From NCBI GenBank assembly GCA_019455065.1, contig JACFNC010000006.1:62001-126000 (forward strand): DNA of 64,000 nt, given 5' to 3'. The stretch comes from Rhodospirillales bacterium. Its GTDB lineage: Bacteria; Pseudomonadota; Alphaproteobacteria; Rhodospirillales; Magnetospirillaceae. Made by a program: the position numbers and the translations under genes. The notes beneath the pieces are model-generated. The model ran no database searches, had not been told where the DNA came from, and was given only the letters and a program-made list of their open reading frames with translations. Of the stretch, positions 51,348 to 60,647 are shown in pieces. Positions within the stretch are counted from its first letter, which is position 1. Each line of letters starts with the position of its first letter.

Positions 51348-52058
51348 GTGGAGCGCTTGCGTCGCGCGTCGCGGCTGGTTGCCGCACTGGCGCATCGCCA
51401 CCCGCTGGCGATGTCCCTGCTCGCCGTGGCCGTCTTCTGCGCCATCAGCATCGCCTGGATCGACCGCCCGCTCGCGCTCGCCCTGAAGGGCGCGCTCACC
51501 CCCCACGTCGAGGGTTTCTTCAAGGTGGTGACGGAACTCGGCGAGGGGGTGTACCTGCTGGTGCCGGCGGCGCTGGCGTGGGCGCTGCTGCGCTGGCGGG
51601 CGGCGCGGGCCCGTCTGGAGGCCGAGCGGGCGCGCCTGCGGCGCTATGCCCATTCGGCGGCCTTCCTGTTCTCGGCCCTGGCGGTCTCGGGGGTGCTCGC
51701 CAATCTGCTCAAGTTCGCGATCGGCCGCATCCGTCCGCGCCACCTGTTCGACGGCGACCTCTACGGGTTCATCCTGTTCAACACCAAGTGGAGCATGAAC
51801 TCGTTCCCGTCGGGCCATTCCCAGGCCATCTGGGCGGCGGCGACGGCGCTCTTGTTCATCTTCCCCCGCTACGATCTGGCATGGATCGGCATCGCGGTGG
51901 TCGTCAGCCTGAGCCGCATGCTGACCACGGTGCATTATCTCAGCGACGTGGCGTTCGGCACCTATATCGGAATCGCCGTCACCATCCTCGTGAAGCGCTG
52001 GTTCGAGGCCCGCGCGCCCGTGCACATCAAGCTGGAGCGCGACCGCCGGCTGGTCTGA
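51348..52058 (+). CDS. PAP2-family membrane phosphatase, second copy
   Basis: A 236-residue inner-membrane phosphatase with [13 protein letters not shown] (motif 1, near 122-134), [14 protein letters not shown] (motif 2, near 147-160) and [13 protein letters not shown] (motif 3, near 187-199), all catalytic residues present. It has the typical undecaprenyl-pyrophosphate or lipid phosphatase layout. It directly follows the GT39 gene and is convergent with tlpA (stop codons 13 bp apart). Starting at ATG 51342 would add two residues. Confidence 0.88.
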   Translation: MERLRRASRLVAALAHRHPLAMSLLAVAVFCAISIAWIDRPLALALKGALTPHVEGFFKVVTELGEGVYLLVPAALAWALLRWRAARARLEAERARLRRYAHSAAFLFSALAVSGVLANLLKFAIGRIRPRHLFDGDLYGFILFNTKWSMNSFPSGHSQAIWAAATALLFIFPRYDLAWIGIAVVVSLSRMLTTVHYLSDVAFGTYIGIAVTILVKRWFEARAPVHIKLERDRRLV

Positions 52059-52071
52059 GGCGGCGAAAGCA

Positions 52072-52680
52072 TCAGCCGCCGGCGATCACGGCCTCGATTC
52101 GCTCGACCATCTCCGGCGCGTCCCATTCCTCGGCACCCTCGACGCGGCCGACCTCGCGGCCCTGGGCGTCGATCAGCACCGTGGTCGGCAGGCCGCGCGT
52201 CTTCAGCGCCCGCCCGGCGGCGTTGGCCTTGTCCAGCCAGACGTCGAGATTGGCGAGATCGTAGTCCTCGTAGAACTTGCGGACCACCTCGGCGCCGCCG
52301 CGGTCCTGCGACAGGGCCACGACGGCGAAATCCGGCCCGCCCAGCCGGACCTGCAGCGCGTCCAGCGAGGGCATCTCGCGCACGCAGGGGCCGCACCAGG
52401 TGGCCCACAGGTTGAGCAGGACGACGCGGCCGCGGAACTCCGACAGCGGCACGTCCCGCCCCTCGGCGTCGAGGAAGACCAGCGCGGGAACCGGCTGGCG
52501 CCGGTCCGGCGGCAGGAAGCTTCCGGACGCCGCCGCTTCGTTGTAGGTTGTGGCGCCCTCGCCCGCCGCCTGTCCGGACGGGGCCTTTCCGCTTTCGGTG
52601 CTTGTCACCAGCGGATATATGGCCACAATCGTAAGGACCAGACCGATGGCGAGCAGCGCGCCGAGGATTTTACCCATCAT
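52072..52680 (-). CDS. tlpA: TlpA-type membrane-anchored thioredoxin-like protein
   Basis: A 202-residue protein with an N-terminal membrane anchor ([20 protein letters not shown]) and a periplasmic thioredoxin domain: active site [18 protein letters not shown] near residues 91-108 and cis-proline GLPTTVLID near 160. TlpA-like reductases supply reductant for cytochrome c or cytochrome oxidase (CuA) assembly. Two adjacent ATGs (52680, 52677) could start it. It is divergent from argH with only 18 bp between start codons, so at least one promoter must lie inside the other gene; a tlpA next to argH is common in alphaproteobacteria. Confidence 0.9.
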   Translation of the reverse strand: MMGKILGALLAIGLVLTIVAIYPLVTSTESGKAPSGQAAGEGATTYNEAAASGSFLPPDRRQPVPALVFLDAEGRDVPLSEFRGRVVLLNLWATWCGPCVREMPSLDALQVRLGGPDFAVVALSQDRGGAEVVRKFYEDYDLANLDVWLDKANAAGRALKTRGLPTTVLIDAQGREVGRVEGAEEWDAPEMVERIEAVIAGG

Positions 52681-52698
52681 CACACCCTGAAGAGACCC

Positions 52699-54108
52699 AT
52701 GACCGCCAAGATACCCGAATCGCGCGCCAGCGCCATGTGGGGCGGCCGCTTCGAGGGCGGGCCGTCCGCCATCATGCAGCGGATCAACGCCTCCATCGAC
52801 TTCGACCGACGCCTGTACGCGCAGGACATCCGCGGCTCGAAGGCGCATTGCCGGATGCTGGTCCGGCAGGGCGTCATCGGCCACGACGACGGCGCGGCCA
52901 TTCTGTCCGGTCTCGACGCGGTCCTGCAAGAAATCGAGTCGGGCACGTTCGTGTTCCGCCACGACCTCGAAGACATCCACATGAACGTCGAGGCGCGGCT
53001 GGCCGAGTTGGTCGGAGCGGCGGCGGGACGGCTGCACACCGCGCGCTCGCGCAACGACCAGGTGGCCACCGACTTCCGCCTCTGGGTGCGCGACGCCATG
53101 GACGGCATGGACGGCGCGCTGAAGGATTTGCAGGCCGCCCTGCTCGACCGCGCCGAGCAGCACGCCGCCACCGTGATGCCCGGCTTCACCCATCTCCAGG
53201 CGGCGCAGCCGGTGACCTTCGGCCACCATTTGATGGCCTATGTCGAGATGGTCGGCCGCGACCGCGGGCGCCTTGCCGATGCCCGCAGACGCCTCAACGA
53301 GTGCCCGCTGGGCGCGGCGGCGCTGGCCGGCACGTCCTTCCCCATCGACCGCCACGAAACGGCGGCGGAGCTGGGCTTCGACCGGCCCTGCGGCAACTCG
53401 CTCGACGCCGTCTCCGACCGCGATTTCGCGCTCGAGTTCCTGGCCGCCTGCGCCATCTGCGCGGTCCATCTGTCGCGCCTGGCCGAGGAGCTGGTGGTGT
53501 GGACCAGCGCCCAGTTCCGCTTCGTCAAGCTGTCCGACGCCTTCACCACCGGCAGTTCGATCATGCCGCAGAAGCGCAACCCCGACGCCGCCGAACTGGT
53601 GCGGGCCAAGGCCGGACGCACCATCGGCGACCTCAACGCTCTGCTGGTCGTGATGAAGGGGCTGCCGCTGGCCTACAGCAAGGACATGCAGGACGACAAG
53701 GAGCCGGTGTTCGAGGCCACCGACACAATGGAGCTGTGCATCGCCGCGATGGCCGGCATGATCCGTGATCTCGAGGTCGACGCCGAGCGCATGCGCGCCG
53801 CCGCCGGGGCCGGCTTCGCCACCGCCACCGACATCGCCGACTGGCTGGTGCGGGTTCTCGGCATGCCCTTCCGCCAGGCCCACCATGTCACCGGCCGCAT
53901 CGTGCGCATGGCCGAGGACCGCGGCTGCGGTCTCGAGGACCTGACCCTCGCCGACCTGCGATCGGTGGAGCCGTCGATCACCCGCGAGGTCTTCGACGTG
54001 CTTGGGGTAGAGCGCTCGGTGGCCAGCCGCACGAGCTTCGGCGGCACCGCGCCCGACACCGTGCGCGCCGCCATCCAGGCCGCCCGGCAGCGTTGGCTCG
54101 TGACATGA
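52699..54108 (+). CDS. argH: Argininosuccinate lyase
   Basis: A 469-residue fumarase/aspartase-superfamily enzyme that splits argininosuccinate into arginine and fumarate, the last step of arginine synthesis. The signature [16 protein letters not shown] near residues 290-305, [17 protein letters not shown] near 110-126 and the opening [11 protein letters not shown] are diagnostic. Its stop overlaps the start of the small lipoprotein gene (ATGA), and lysA follows, giving the conserved argH-lptM-lysA arrangement. Confidence 0.97.
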   Translation: MTAKIPESRASAMWGGRFEGGPSAIMQRINASIDFDRRLYAQDIRGSKAHCRMLVRQGVIGHDDGAAILSGLDAVLQEIESGTFVFRHDLEDIHMNVEARLAELVGAAAGRLHTARSRNDQVATDFRLWVRDAMDGMDGALKDLQAALLDRAEQHAATVMPGFTHLQAAQPVTFGHHLMAYVEMVGRDRGRLADARRRLNECPLGAAALAGTSFPIDRHETAAELGFDRPCGNSLDAVSDRDFALEFLAACAICAVHLSRLAEELVVWTSAQFRFVKLSDAFTTGSSIMPQKRNPDAAELVRAKAGRTIGDLNALLVVMKGLPLAYSKDMQDDKEPVFEATDTMELCIAAMAGMIRDLEVDAERMRAAAGAGFATATDIADWLVRVLGMPFRQAHHVTGRIVRMAEDRGCGLEDLTLADLRSVEPSITREVFDVLGVERSVASRTSFGGTAPDTVRAAIQAARQRWLVT

Positions 54109-54233
54109 GACGCCTTCTCAGCATCCTCCTCGTCGCCGTCGCCGTCGCCATGCCGCTCGCCGCCTGCGGCAAGAAGGGCGGCCTGGAGCCGCCGCCCGAC
54201 AGCGAATATCCCCGCAAATATCCCTCACGGTAG
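54105..54233 (+). CDS. lptM: LptM-type small lipoprotein (YifL family)
   Basis: A 42-residue lipoprotein: MRRLLSILL signal, lipobox LAAC with Cys21, then the family motif [10 protein letters not shown] and a short polar tail. LptM (formerly YifL) binds the LptD-LptE translocon and helps its maturation. In alphaproteobacteria the gene commonly sits between argH and lysA, as here. The start overlaps the argH stop by 4 bp, and lysA begins 3 bp after its stop, so all three are one transcript. Confidence 0.85.
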   Translation: MRRLLSILLVAVAVAMPLAACGKKGGLEPPPDSEYPRKYPSR

Positions 54234-54236
54234 GCC

Positions 54237-55517
54237 ATGGACCACTTCACCTACAGGAGCGGCGCGCTCCACGCCGAAGGCGTGCCGCTGGACGCCATCG
54301 CCGAGGCCGTCGGCACGCCCTTCTACTGCTATTCGACGGCCACGCTTCGGCGCCATTTCGAAGTCGTGCGCGACGCCTTCGCCGGCCTCGACGCCCTGGT
54401 GTGCTTTGCGTTGAAGGCCAATTCGAACCTCGCCGTGGTGCGCACGCTGGGCGAGCTGGGAGCGGGCGCCGACGTGGTGTCGGAGGGCGAATTGCGGCGC
54501 GCGCTGGCCGCCGGCATTCCAGCCGAGCGAATCGTCTTCTCGGGCGTCGGCAAGACCAGGCGCGAACTGGAGTTCGCGGTCGATACCGGAATTCTCCAGA
54601 TCAACGTCGAATCCGAGCCGGAACTCGAGGCGCTGAACGAGGTGGCGCGGGCGCGCGGCAAGCGGGTGCGCATCGCGGTGCGCGTCAATCCCGACGTCGA
54701 CGCCAACACCCACGAGAAGATCACTACCGGCCGCAAGGAGAACAAGTTCGGCATCGAGTGGACGCGGGCCCACGCGGTGATCCGCCGCGCGAGCGCGATG
54801 CCCGGCATCGAGGTGACGGGGGTCGCCGTCCACATCGGCTCGCAACTCACCGACATTGCCCCCTTCCGCGACGCCTTCCTGCGCGTCCGCGACCTCGTGG
54901 TCATGCTGCGGACCGATGGCGTCGCGCTGACGCGCATCGACCTGGGCGGCGGGCTGGGCATCCCCTACGCCGACGAGACGCCGCCGAGCCCGGCCCAGTA
55001 TGCCGCCGTGGTGCGCGAGACGCTGGGCGACCTGGGCCTGAAGATGGTGCTGGAGCCGGGGCGCCTGCTGGTCGGCAACGCCGGCATCCTGGTGACGCGG
55101 GTGATTTATGTGAAGGAGGGGGCGACGCGCACCTTCGTCATCGTCGACGCGGCGATGAACGATTTGATGCGGCCCGCCCTTTACGACGCCCACCATGCCG
55201 TGGTGACGGTGCGGCAGCCGGACCCGGGCGTCGAGCCGATTCACGCCGATATCGTTGGACCGGTCTGCGAAACCGGCGACACTTTCGCCCGCCGCCGCCC
55301 CCTGCCGCCGGTCGAGTCAGGCGACCTGCTGGTCCTGCGCACCGCCGGCGCGTACGGCGCCACCATGGCGTCCACCTATAATTCGCGGCTGCTGGTGCCC
55401 GAGGTCATGGTCAATAATGACACCTTCTCGGTGGTGAGGGCCCGCCCCACATACGAGGAGATGCTGGCCATGGAGCGGCTTCCCGAATGGATGGAGGCCG
55501 CGCCGAAAGGACGCTGA
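54237..55517 (+). CDS. lysA: Diaminopimelate decarboxylase
   Basis: A 426-residue PLP-dependent fold III decarboxylase making lysine from meso-diaminopimelate. The PLP lysine lies in CFALKANSN near residue 60, HIGSQLTDIAPF near 198-209, GGGLGIPY near 234 and the catalytic CETGDTFA near 340 with YGATMASTYNSR near 370. Starts MDHFTYRSGALHAEGV. It directly follows lptM, and TIGR02302 follows 11 bp after its stop. Confidence 0.96.
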   Translation: MDHFTYRSGALHAEGVPLDAIAEAVGTPFYCYSTATLRRHFEVVRDAFAGLDALVCFALKANSNLAVVRTLGELGAGADVVSEGELRRALAAGIPAERIVFSGVGKTRRELEFAVDTGILQINVESEPELEALNEVARARGKRVRIAVRVNPDVDANTHEKITTGRKENKFGIEWTRAHAVIRRASAMPGIEVTGVAVHIGSQLTDIAPFRDAFLRVRDLVVMLRTDGVALTRIDLGGGLGIPYADETPPSPAQYAAVVRETLGDLGLKMVLEPGRLLVGNAGILVTRVIYVKEGATRTFVIVDAAMNDLMRPALYDAHHAVVTVRQPDPGVEPIHADIVGPVCETGDTFARRRPLPPVESGDLLVLRTAGAYGATMASTYNSRLLVPEVMVNNDTFSVVRARPTYEEMLAMERLPEWMEAAPKGR

Positions 55518-55528
55518 CGAGGAAGTTT

Positions 55529-57934
55529 GTGGAGAAGGACCGGACGCCGGCCAGGTTGCGCGCCGCGCTGAGGAGAAAACTGCGGCTGGCCCGTGTGGTG
55601 CTGGCGTGGGAGAGCCTGTGGCCGGTGCTATGGCCGGCGGTCGCCCTCGCCGGCCTGTTCGTAGCGGTGGCCCTCTTCGACGTGCTGCCGCTGTTGCCGG
55701 GCTGGGTGCATGCGGCATTGCTGGCGGCGTTCGCCGGCGCGTTCCTGGCGGCGCTGGCCTATGCCGTGCGCGGCTTCAGGCTTCCCGACGACGACCGGGC
55801 CCGCCGGCGCGTCGAGCGCGACAGCGACCTTGCCCACCGGCCGATCGGCACCCTCGACGACCGGTTGGCCGAAGGGCCGGCCGGCGATCCCGTGGCCCGC
55901 GGCTTGTGGCGGCTGCACCGCCAGCGCATGACCGAGACCATCCGGCGGCTCCGCGTGGCGGCGCCGGCGCCGGGGGTTCCCGCCCGCGATCCCTGGGGAC
56001 TTCGCGCCGCCGTCCTGCTGCTGCTGGTGATCGCCGTGGCCGGCACCTGGGGCGACATGCCGCCCCGCCTCTATCGCGCCGTTACGCCGGCCTGGAGCGC
56101 CGCGCCCGACCAGCCGATCACCCTGCAGATGTGGCTGACGCCGCCGCAATACACCGGCCGGCCGCCGACGCTGATCGAGGTGCCGTCGGAAGCGCCGCCA
56201 CCGGCACCGGCCGTTCCCGGCGGCAGCACGGTGCTCGCCCTGCTGCATGGCGGCGAGGGAACCGCCGAACTCGAACTGGACCGGCGGGCCTTGCCGTTCA
56301 CGCCCTTGGGCGACGGCGGCCAGCGGGTGGAGACCGCGATCGGCGATGCCGCGCAGATCGCGGTCCGCCTCGACGGCCGTCGCGTCGGCCAATGGCGGGT
56401 GACGGTCGTTCCGGACGCGCCGCCGTCCATCCGTTTCTCAGAGCAGCCAAGCGGCGACCCCGGGGGGCGATTGCGTCTTGCCTACGAGGCGGCCGACGAC
56501 TACGGGGTGACGAAGGCCTGGGCCAGCATCCGCCGCGACACCGGGCCCGCCGACGAAGAGCCGTTGCTCCTCGAACTGCCGCTGCCGGGAGGGCAAAACG
56601 CCGTCCTCCGCCATGCGAGCTGGCACGACCTCACCGCGCATCCCTGGGCCGGACTGCCGGTGACGCTCGAGCCGAACGCCCGCGACGCCGCGGGGCAGGT
56701 GGGCAAGGGCGCTCCCATCCGCATCGTGCTGCCCGAGCGGGAATTCCATCATCCGGTGGCCCGCGCCATCATCGCGCAGCGCCGCCTGCTCGCGGACGAT
56801 CCGCCGCCACGCCACGACGTCGCGCGGCGACTGGACGGCATTTCGGCGCAGCCCGACGCCTTCGGCAACGACACCGTCGCCTTCCTGTCGCTGCGCACGG
56901 CGCGCGCGCGGCTGTTGCGCGACCAGTCGGCGGGCGCGGTCGATAGCGTGCGCGACATCCTGTGGAACACCGCCCTGCGCATCGAGGAAGGCAACCGCGC
57001 GGTGGCGGAGCGGGCGGTGGCCGAAGCCGCGCGCGAGCTCGAAAAGGCGCTCTCGGAAAACGCCTCGCAAGCCGAGATCGACCGCCTGATGGACCAGTTG
57101 CAGCAGGCCATGGAGCAACTGCTCGACGCCATCGCCGAACAAGCGATGCGCCAAGACAACACGCCCTTCATGCCCGATCCGTCGGCGCAATACGTAACGC
57201 CGCGCGAACTGGAGTCGATGCTGGACCGCATGCGTGATCTGGCGCGCACCGGATCGCGCGAGGCCGCCCAGCAGATGCTGTCCCAGTTGCAGGACATGCT
57301 GCGCAACCTACAGGCCGGCCGCCAGGGACAGCCCAGCCCCGAAGCGCAGCAGGCCCAGCAAGCGCTGGGGCAGCTCGGCGAACTGGCACGGCAGCAGCGC
57401 AGCCTGCTCGACCAGACCTTCCGGCAGTCGCAGCAGGGGGCGTCGCCGGAGGAGGCCGGGGAGGGAGCGGCGCGTCAGGAGGCCCTGCGGCGGGCGCTGG
57501 GCGACGTGATGCGCCAACTCGGCGAGGGGCTGGGCGAGATCCCCGGCGCCTTGGGCGAGGCCGAGCAGGCGATGCGCGACGCCACCGGCCAGCTTCGCCA
57601 GAACGCGCCCGGCAGCGCCGTCCAGTCGCAGGGCGAGGCCCTCGAGCGGCTGCAGCAGGGGGCGCAGCAGGCCATGCAGGCGCTGAGCCGGCAGATGGGC
57701 ATGGGAATGGGAATGCCAAGCGGCATGCCGACCGGGCAAGGCTTCCAGCGCGACCCGCTGGGGCGGGCGCTGAACGGCCCCGGCGCCCCCGACAACCGCT
57801 CTGTCCACGTTCCCGATGAAGGCGACCTTCATCGCTCCCGCGAAATCCTCGAGGAACTGCGCCGCCGCCTGGGCGATCCGCAACGCCCCGGCGAGGAGCG
57901 GGACTATTTGCGCCGGCTGCTGCGCCAGTTCTGA
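55529..57934 (+). CDS. TIGR02302 (DUF4175) family envelope protein
   Basis: An 801-residue protein of the alphaproteobacterial TIGR02302 family. Two or three N-terminal membrane helices (about residues 35-85 and 155-175) are followed by a long periplasmic region: an Ig-like middle part with AYEAADDYGVTKAWA, then from about residue 490 a glutamine- and alanine-rich coiled coil (ALSENASQAEIDRLMDQLQQAMEQ, QAQQALGQLGELARQQR), a methionine/glycine stretch MGMGMGMPSGMP and the charged end EERDYLRRLLRQF. Its role is unknown; envelope or secretion functions are suspected. GTG 55529 chosen for its GAGGA site. Confidence 0.85.
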   Translation: MEKDRTPARLRAALRRKLRLARVVLAWESLWPVLWPAVALAGLFVAVALFDVLPLLPGWVHAALLAAFAGAFLAALAYAVRGFRLPDDDRARRRVERDSDLAHRPIGTLDDRLAEGPAGDPVARGLWRLHRQRMTETIRRLRVAAPAPGVPARDPWGLRAAVLLLLVIAVAGTWGDMPPRLYRAVTPAWSAAPDQPITLQMWLTPPQYTGRPPTLIEVPSEAPPPAPAVPGGSTVLALLHGGEGTAELELDRRALPFTPLGDGGQRVETAIGDAAQIAVRLDGRRVGQWRVTVVPDAPPSIRFSEQPSGDPGGRLRLAYEAADDYGVTKAWASIRRDTGPADEEPLLLELPLPGGQNAVLRHASWHDLTAHPWAGLPVTLEPNARDAAGQVGKGAPIRIVLPEREFHHPVARAIIAQRRLLADDPPPRHDVARRLDGISAQPDAFGNDTVAFLSLRTARARLLRDQSAGAVDSVRDILWNTALRIEEGNRAVAERAVAEAARELEKALSENASQAEIDRLMDQLQQAMEQLLDAIAEQAMRQDNTPFMPDPSAQYVTPRELESMLDRMRDLARTGSREAAQQMLSQLQDMLRNLQAGRQGQPSPEAQQAQQALGQLGELARQQRSLLDQTFRQSQQGASPEEAGEGAARQEALRRALGDVMRQLGEGLGEIPGALGEAEQAMRDATGQLRQNAPGSAVQSQGEALERLQQGAQQAMQALSRQMGMGMGMPSGMPTGQGFQRDPLGRALNGPGAPDNRSVHVPDEGDLHRSREILEELRRRLGDPQRPGEERDYLRRLLRQF

Positions 57935-58107
57935 CGCCCCTCCGATCCGCAAGGAAACCCGCGGCAGTTCGACCGCCCGGCCGGGAGGCGACGGAGGCGC
58001 CGCAGGCGGCATCGCGCATCAACCGGGAACCACGCGGGAACAAACACCCATGGCGTGGCGTTCCGCTGGACGCGGTCTGTGGTCGCCGCGGGTTGCCAGG
58101 TGAAGGA

Positions 58108-59031
58108 ATGCCCCCACGCTCGGAAGCGGTTCTTCTGCTGACCCATTTTCTCGACGAGCACATCGTCTCGCTATATCGGCGCCTCGCGGCCGAGGCCGGC
58201 GCCCGCGACGTCCGTATCCTGTTCAACGCGACCGACGACGGCAACCCCGGATACCGGGCGCCCGGTGACGCGGCGGTCTGGCCATTCGGCGAGGCCGATC
58301 TCCGTTCTCTCGGCTATCCCCGCAAGGGCCGGCACATCAGCGACCTCGACATCGAACTGTTCAGCTTCCCCTTCCAGCGCGCCCATCCGGAATACGAACA
58401 CGTCTGGATCGTCGAATACGACGTCGACTTCACGGGTTCGTGGTCGGAAGTGTTCGATGCGTTCTCCTCGAACGACGCCGATCTGCTCGCCACCAACATT
58501 CACCGCTTTGCCGACAATCCCGGTTGGTGGAACTGGCGGGGGGTCCGCGGTCCCGGGGGCAGAGTGGCCACGGAGGCGCTGGTTCGCGTGTTCATGCCGT
58601 TCTCGCGGATGTCGCGGCGAGCCTATGCGACGCTCGACGCGGCCTATCGCCAGGGGTGGCGGGGCCATTACGAATGCACCGTGCCGACGATCCTCACCCA
58701 GGCCGCGTTGCGCATCGAGGACATCGGCGGCGACGGGGAATTCGTGCGACCGGCCAATCGGAACCGATTCTACACCAGCACCCCCACAGTCAACGATCTG
58801 TCGCCCGGAACGTTCGTCTTCCGGCCCGTGATGGCCGCCGCCGGCGGGCGCCCCAACACGCTCTGGCACCCGGTCAAGCCGCCCGGCACCCGCTATGTCC
58901 GGGGCTGGCGTCTCGGCCGCATGGCGGCGGCGAACCGGCGCCTCATGGCGCTGGCGCGGCGGGCCGGTCGGCAGTGGTCATGGCTGCGTGGCCGGAAGCG
59001 GGGCGAAGGAAACCTCGAATCGCCGGGCTGA
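58108..59031 (+). CDS. Possible GT-A type glycosyltransferase (unassigned)
   Basis: A 307-residue soluble protein. The N-terminal half alternates strands and helices, with LLLTHFLDEHIVSLYRRLA at the start and an acidic D-x-D-like motif in HVWIVEYDVDFTGSW near residue 95, where nucleotide-sugar transferases bind metal; NRNRFYTSTPTVNDLSPGTF and a very basic C-terminus (GRQWSWLRGRKRG) follow. Related to poorly described GT-like families, but I cannot name a substrate. ATG 58108 or TTG 58093 could be the start. Its last 54 bp overlap the 3' end of the convergent MJ0042 gene. Confidence 0.65.
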   Translation: MPPRSEAVLLLTHFLDEHIVSLYRRLAAEAGARDVRILFNATDDGNPGYRAPGDAAVWPFGEADLRSLGYPRKGRHISDLDIELFSFPFQRAHPEYEHVWIVEYDVDFTGSWSEVFDAFSSNDADLLATNIHRFADNPGWWNWRGVRGPGGRVATEALVRVFMPFSRMSRRAYATLDAAYRQGWRGHYECTVPTILTQAALRIEDIGGDGEFVRPANRNRFYTSTPTVNDLSPGTFVFRPVMAAAGGRPNTLWHPVKPPGTRYVRGWRLGRMAAANRRLMALARRAGRQWSWLRGRKRGEGNLESPG

Positions 59032-59835
59032 GGGATCCGGCCGTTCCAAAGCGATTCGGAAGCCGACCGTGCCGCCGGGATCGAGGCTCGCGACGGGCGG
59101 CGGGGTGGTCTTCTCCTGGACGATCCGCTCGCCGTCGACCAGGGTCAGGCGCAGGGCGGGAATGGCGACGGCGGCGTCGGTGGTGTTGGCGATCACCCCC
59201 CGGACGACCAGCGTCTCCTCCGTACCGTTCACCCGCCGCTCGGAACTGTAGTTGCGGAAGGTCAAGCCGGCGCCCAGGGGTTCATCGCGCAGGCCAAGCA
59301 GCCGATACGCCTCCGCCGACGGCGGCACCATGGTGACGATCCAGTCCTGGAAGGCGTAGGCGCCGGCCAGTATGCCGGCGAGCAGCAGCGCCCCCGCCAC
59401 CAGCCACGACCGTCGCCCGCCGCGGTCGGCATCCTTGGTCTTGCCGGCCCCCGGACGGAAACGGGAACCCGCCGAAAGCGAGGGCGGGATGGGATCGAGG
59501 CGACCGAGATGCGGCTGAGGGGCCTCGGTAACCCCGTCGGCGTCCTCCTCGTCTTCGGGCGGTTCGTCGAACGCGGACTGGCCCCGATCAGGCAGGTCGT
59601 CGAGGGGAGGAGGTGACGGCGGCGGAGCAGGCTCGCGTTCCCGCTCGGCCAGCGCGGGTTCCGCCACCGGCTGGCGCTCGACCACGGCGGGCTCGGCGGC
59701 CGGCGCGTCCGCGGCGGCCTCCGGGGTCTGGAACCATTTGTGGGCGCACCGCGCGCATTTGAGGTTGCGGCCCTGGCCGAGCGCCGCATCGGACACGGAA
59801 AATCGGGTCGCGCAATTTGGACAGGAAATCAGCAT
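58978..59835 (-). CDS. MJ0042 zinc-ribbon / DUF3426 membrane protein
   Basis: A 285-residue protein. Residues 1-36 form an MJ0042-type zinc ribbon (MLISCPNCATRFSV ... CARCAHKWF, two CxxC knuckles), followed by a long Pro/Glu-rich linker, one membrane helix (WLVAGALLLAGILAGAYAF near 148-166) and a periplasmic DUF3426 domain (LVVRGVIANTTDAAVAIPALRLTLVDGE). It is divergent from ftsE, a widely kept arrangement in alphaproteobacteria. The function is unknown; one idea is envelope sensing. Confidence 0.85.
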   Translation of the reverse strand: MLISCPNCATRFSVSDAALGQGRNLKCARCAHKWFQTPEAAADAPAAEPAVVERQPVAEPALAEREREPAPPPSPPPLDDLPDRGQSAFDEPPEDEEDADGVTEAPQPHLGRLDPIPPSLSAGSRFRPGAGKTKDADRGGRRSWLVAGALLLAGILAGAYAFQDWIVTMVPPSAEAYRLLGLRDEPLGAGLTFRNYSSERRVNGTEETLVVRGVIANTTDAAVAIPALRLTLVDGERIVQEKTTPPPVASLDPGGTVGFRIALERPDPSARRFEVSFAPLPATQP

Positions 59836-59951
59836 GAAGCCAAGACCGCTGGACCTGATACGTTATAGGGTGTGGGTGGAGTCAACACAAGCATGCGCTG
59901 GACGCGGTACTGGACGCCATGTAATCCTGCCCGTGCTCGTCATGAAATGAC

Positions 59952-60647
59952 ATGCGGCAAGCTAGCGTGAACAGCAAAACAGTCGTGCAATTCGATAGCG
60001 TGAGCCTGCGTTACGGTAACGGACCGGAGGCGCTGCAGGATATTTCCTTCTCGCTGTCGGCAGGTTCTTTCCATTTCGTTACCGGCCCCAGCGGAGCCGG
60101 CAAGTCCTCGCTTCTGCGCCTGTTGTACCTCGCCCAATACCCGTCGGCCGGGGTCATTCGCCTGTTCGGCACCGACACCCGGACCATCCGCCGGCAAGAG
60201 GTGCCGATGCTGCGCCGGCGCATTGGCGTGGTGTTTCAGGATTTCCGCCTGCTCGATCACCTCTCGGCCTTCGACAACGTCGCCCTGCCCCTGCGCGTTG
60301 CCGGCCTGCGCGAATCGGAAATTCGCCCCCACGTCAAGGAACTGCTGGAATGGGTCGGCCTCGCCGAGCATCTCGACTCGCGGCCGTCCACCTTGTCCGG
60401 CGGGCAGCAGCAACGGATTGCCATCGCCCGGGCGGTCATCGGCCGGCCGGAACTGCTGGTCGCCGATGAGCCGACCGGCAACGTCGACGACGCCATCGCC
60501 ATGCGCCTGATGTATCTGTTCCGCGAACTCAATCGCACCGGGACGACAGTGGTTATCGCCACCCACAACGAAGCCCTGGTGGCGCGCTTCGACCAGCCGC
60601 GCCTGCATATCGCCCAGGGCCGGCTGGCGGTGGCGGAGGCGGCCTGA
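59952..60647 (+). CDS. ftsE: Cell division ATP-binding protein FtsE
   Basis: A 231-residue ABC ATPase. GPSGAGKSS (near residues 44-52), the FtsE-type VFQDFRLLDHLSAFDNV, LSGGQQQR and LLVADEPTGNVDD are present. With FtsX it forms an inner-membrane complex that activates periplasmic cell-wall hydrolases during division. ATG 59952 is used; GTG 59967 is a possible later start. Its stop overlaps the ftsX start (TGATG). Confidence 0.93.
   Translation: MRQASVNSKTVVQFDSVSLRYGNGPEALQDISFSLSAGSFHFVTGPSGAGKSSLLRLLYLAQYPSAGVIRLFGTDTRTIRRQEVPMLRRRIGVVFQDFRLLDHLSAFDNVALPLRVAGLRESEIRPHVKELLEWVGLAEHLDSRPSTLSGGQQQRIAIARAVIGRPELLVADEPTGNVDDAIAMRLMYLFRELNRTGTTVVIATHNEALVARFDQPRLHIAQGRLAVAEAA

Noticed and set aside
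57935-58107. Possible small gene or terminator after TIGR02302
   Set aside because: No open frame with a ribosome-binding site and no stem followed by a T-run; the CCCGGCCGGG near 57981 is too short to interpret.
59836-59951. Promoters in the MJ0042 / ftsE divergent gap
   Set aside because: TTGACT and TATAAC exist on the minus strand but are only 12 bp apart, so no convincing pair could be assigned.
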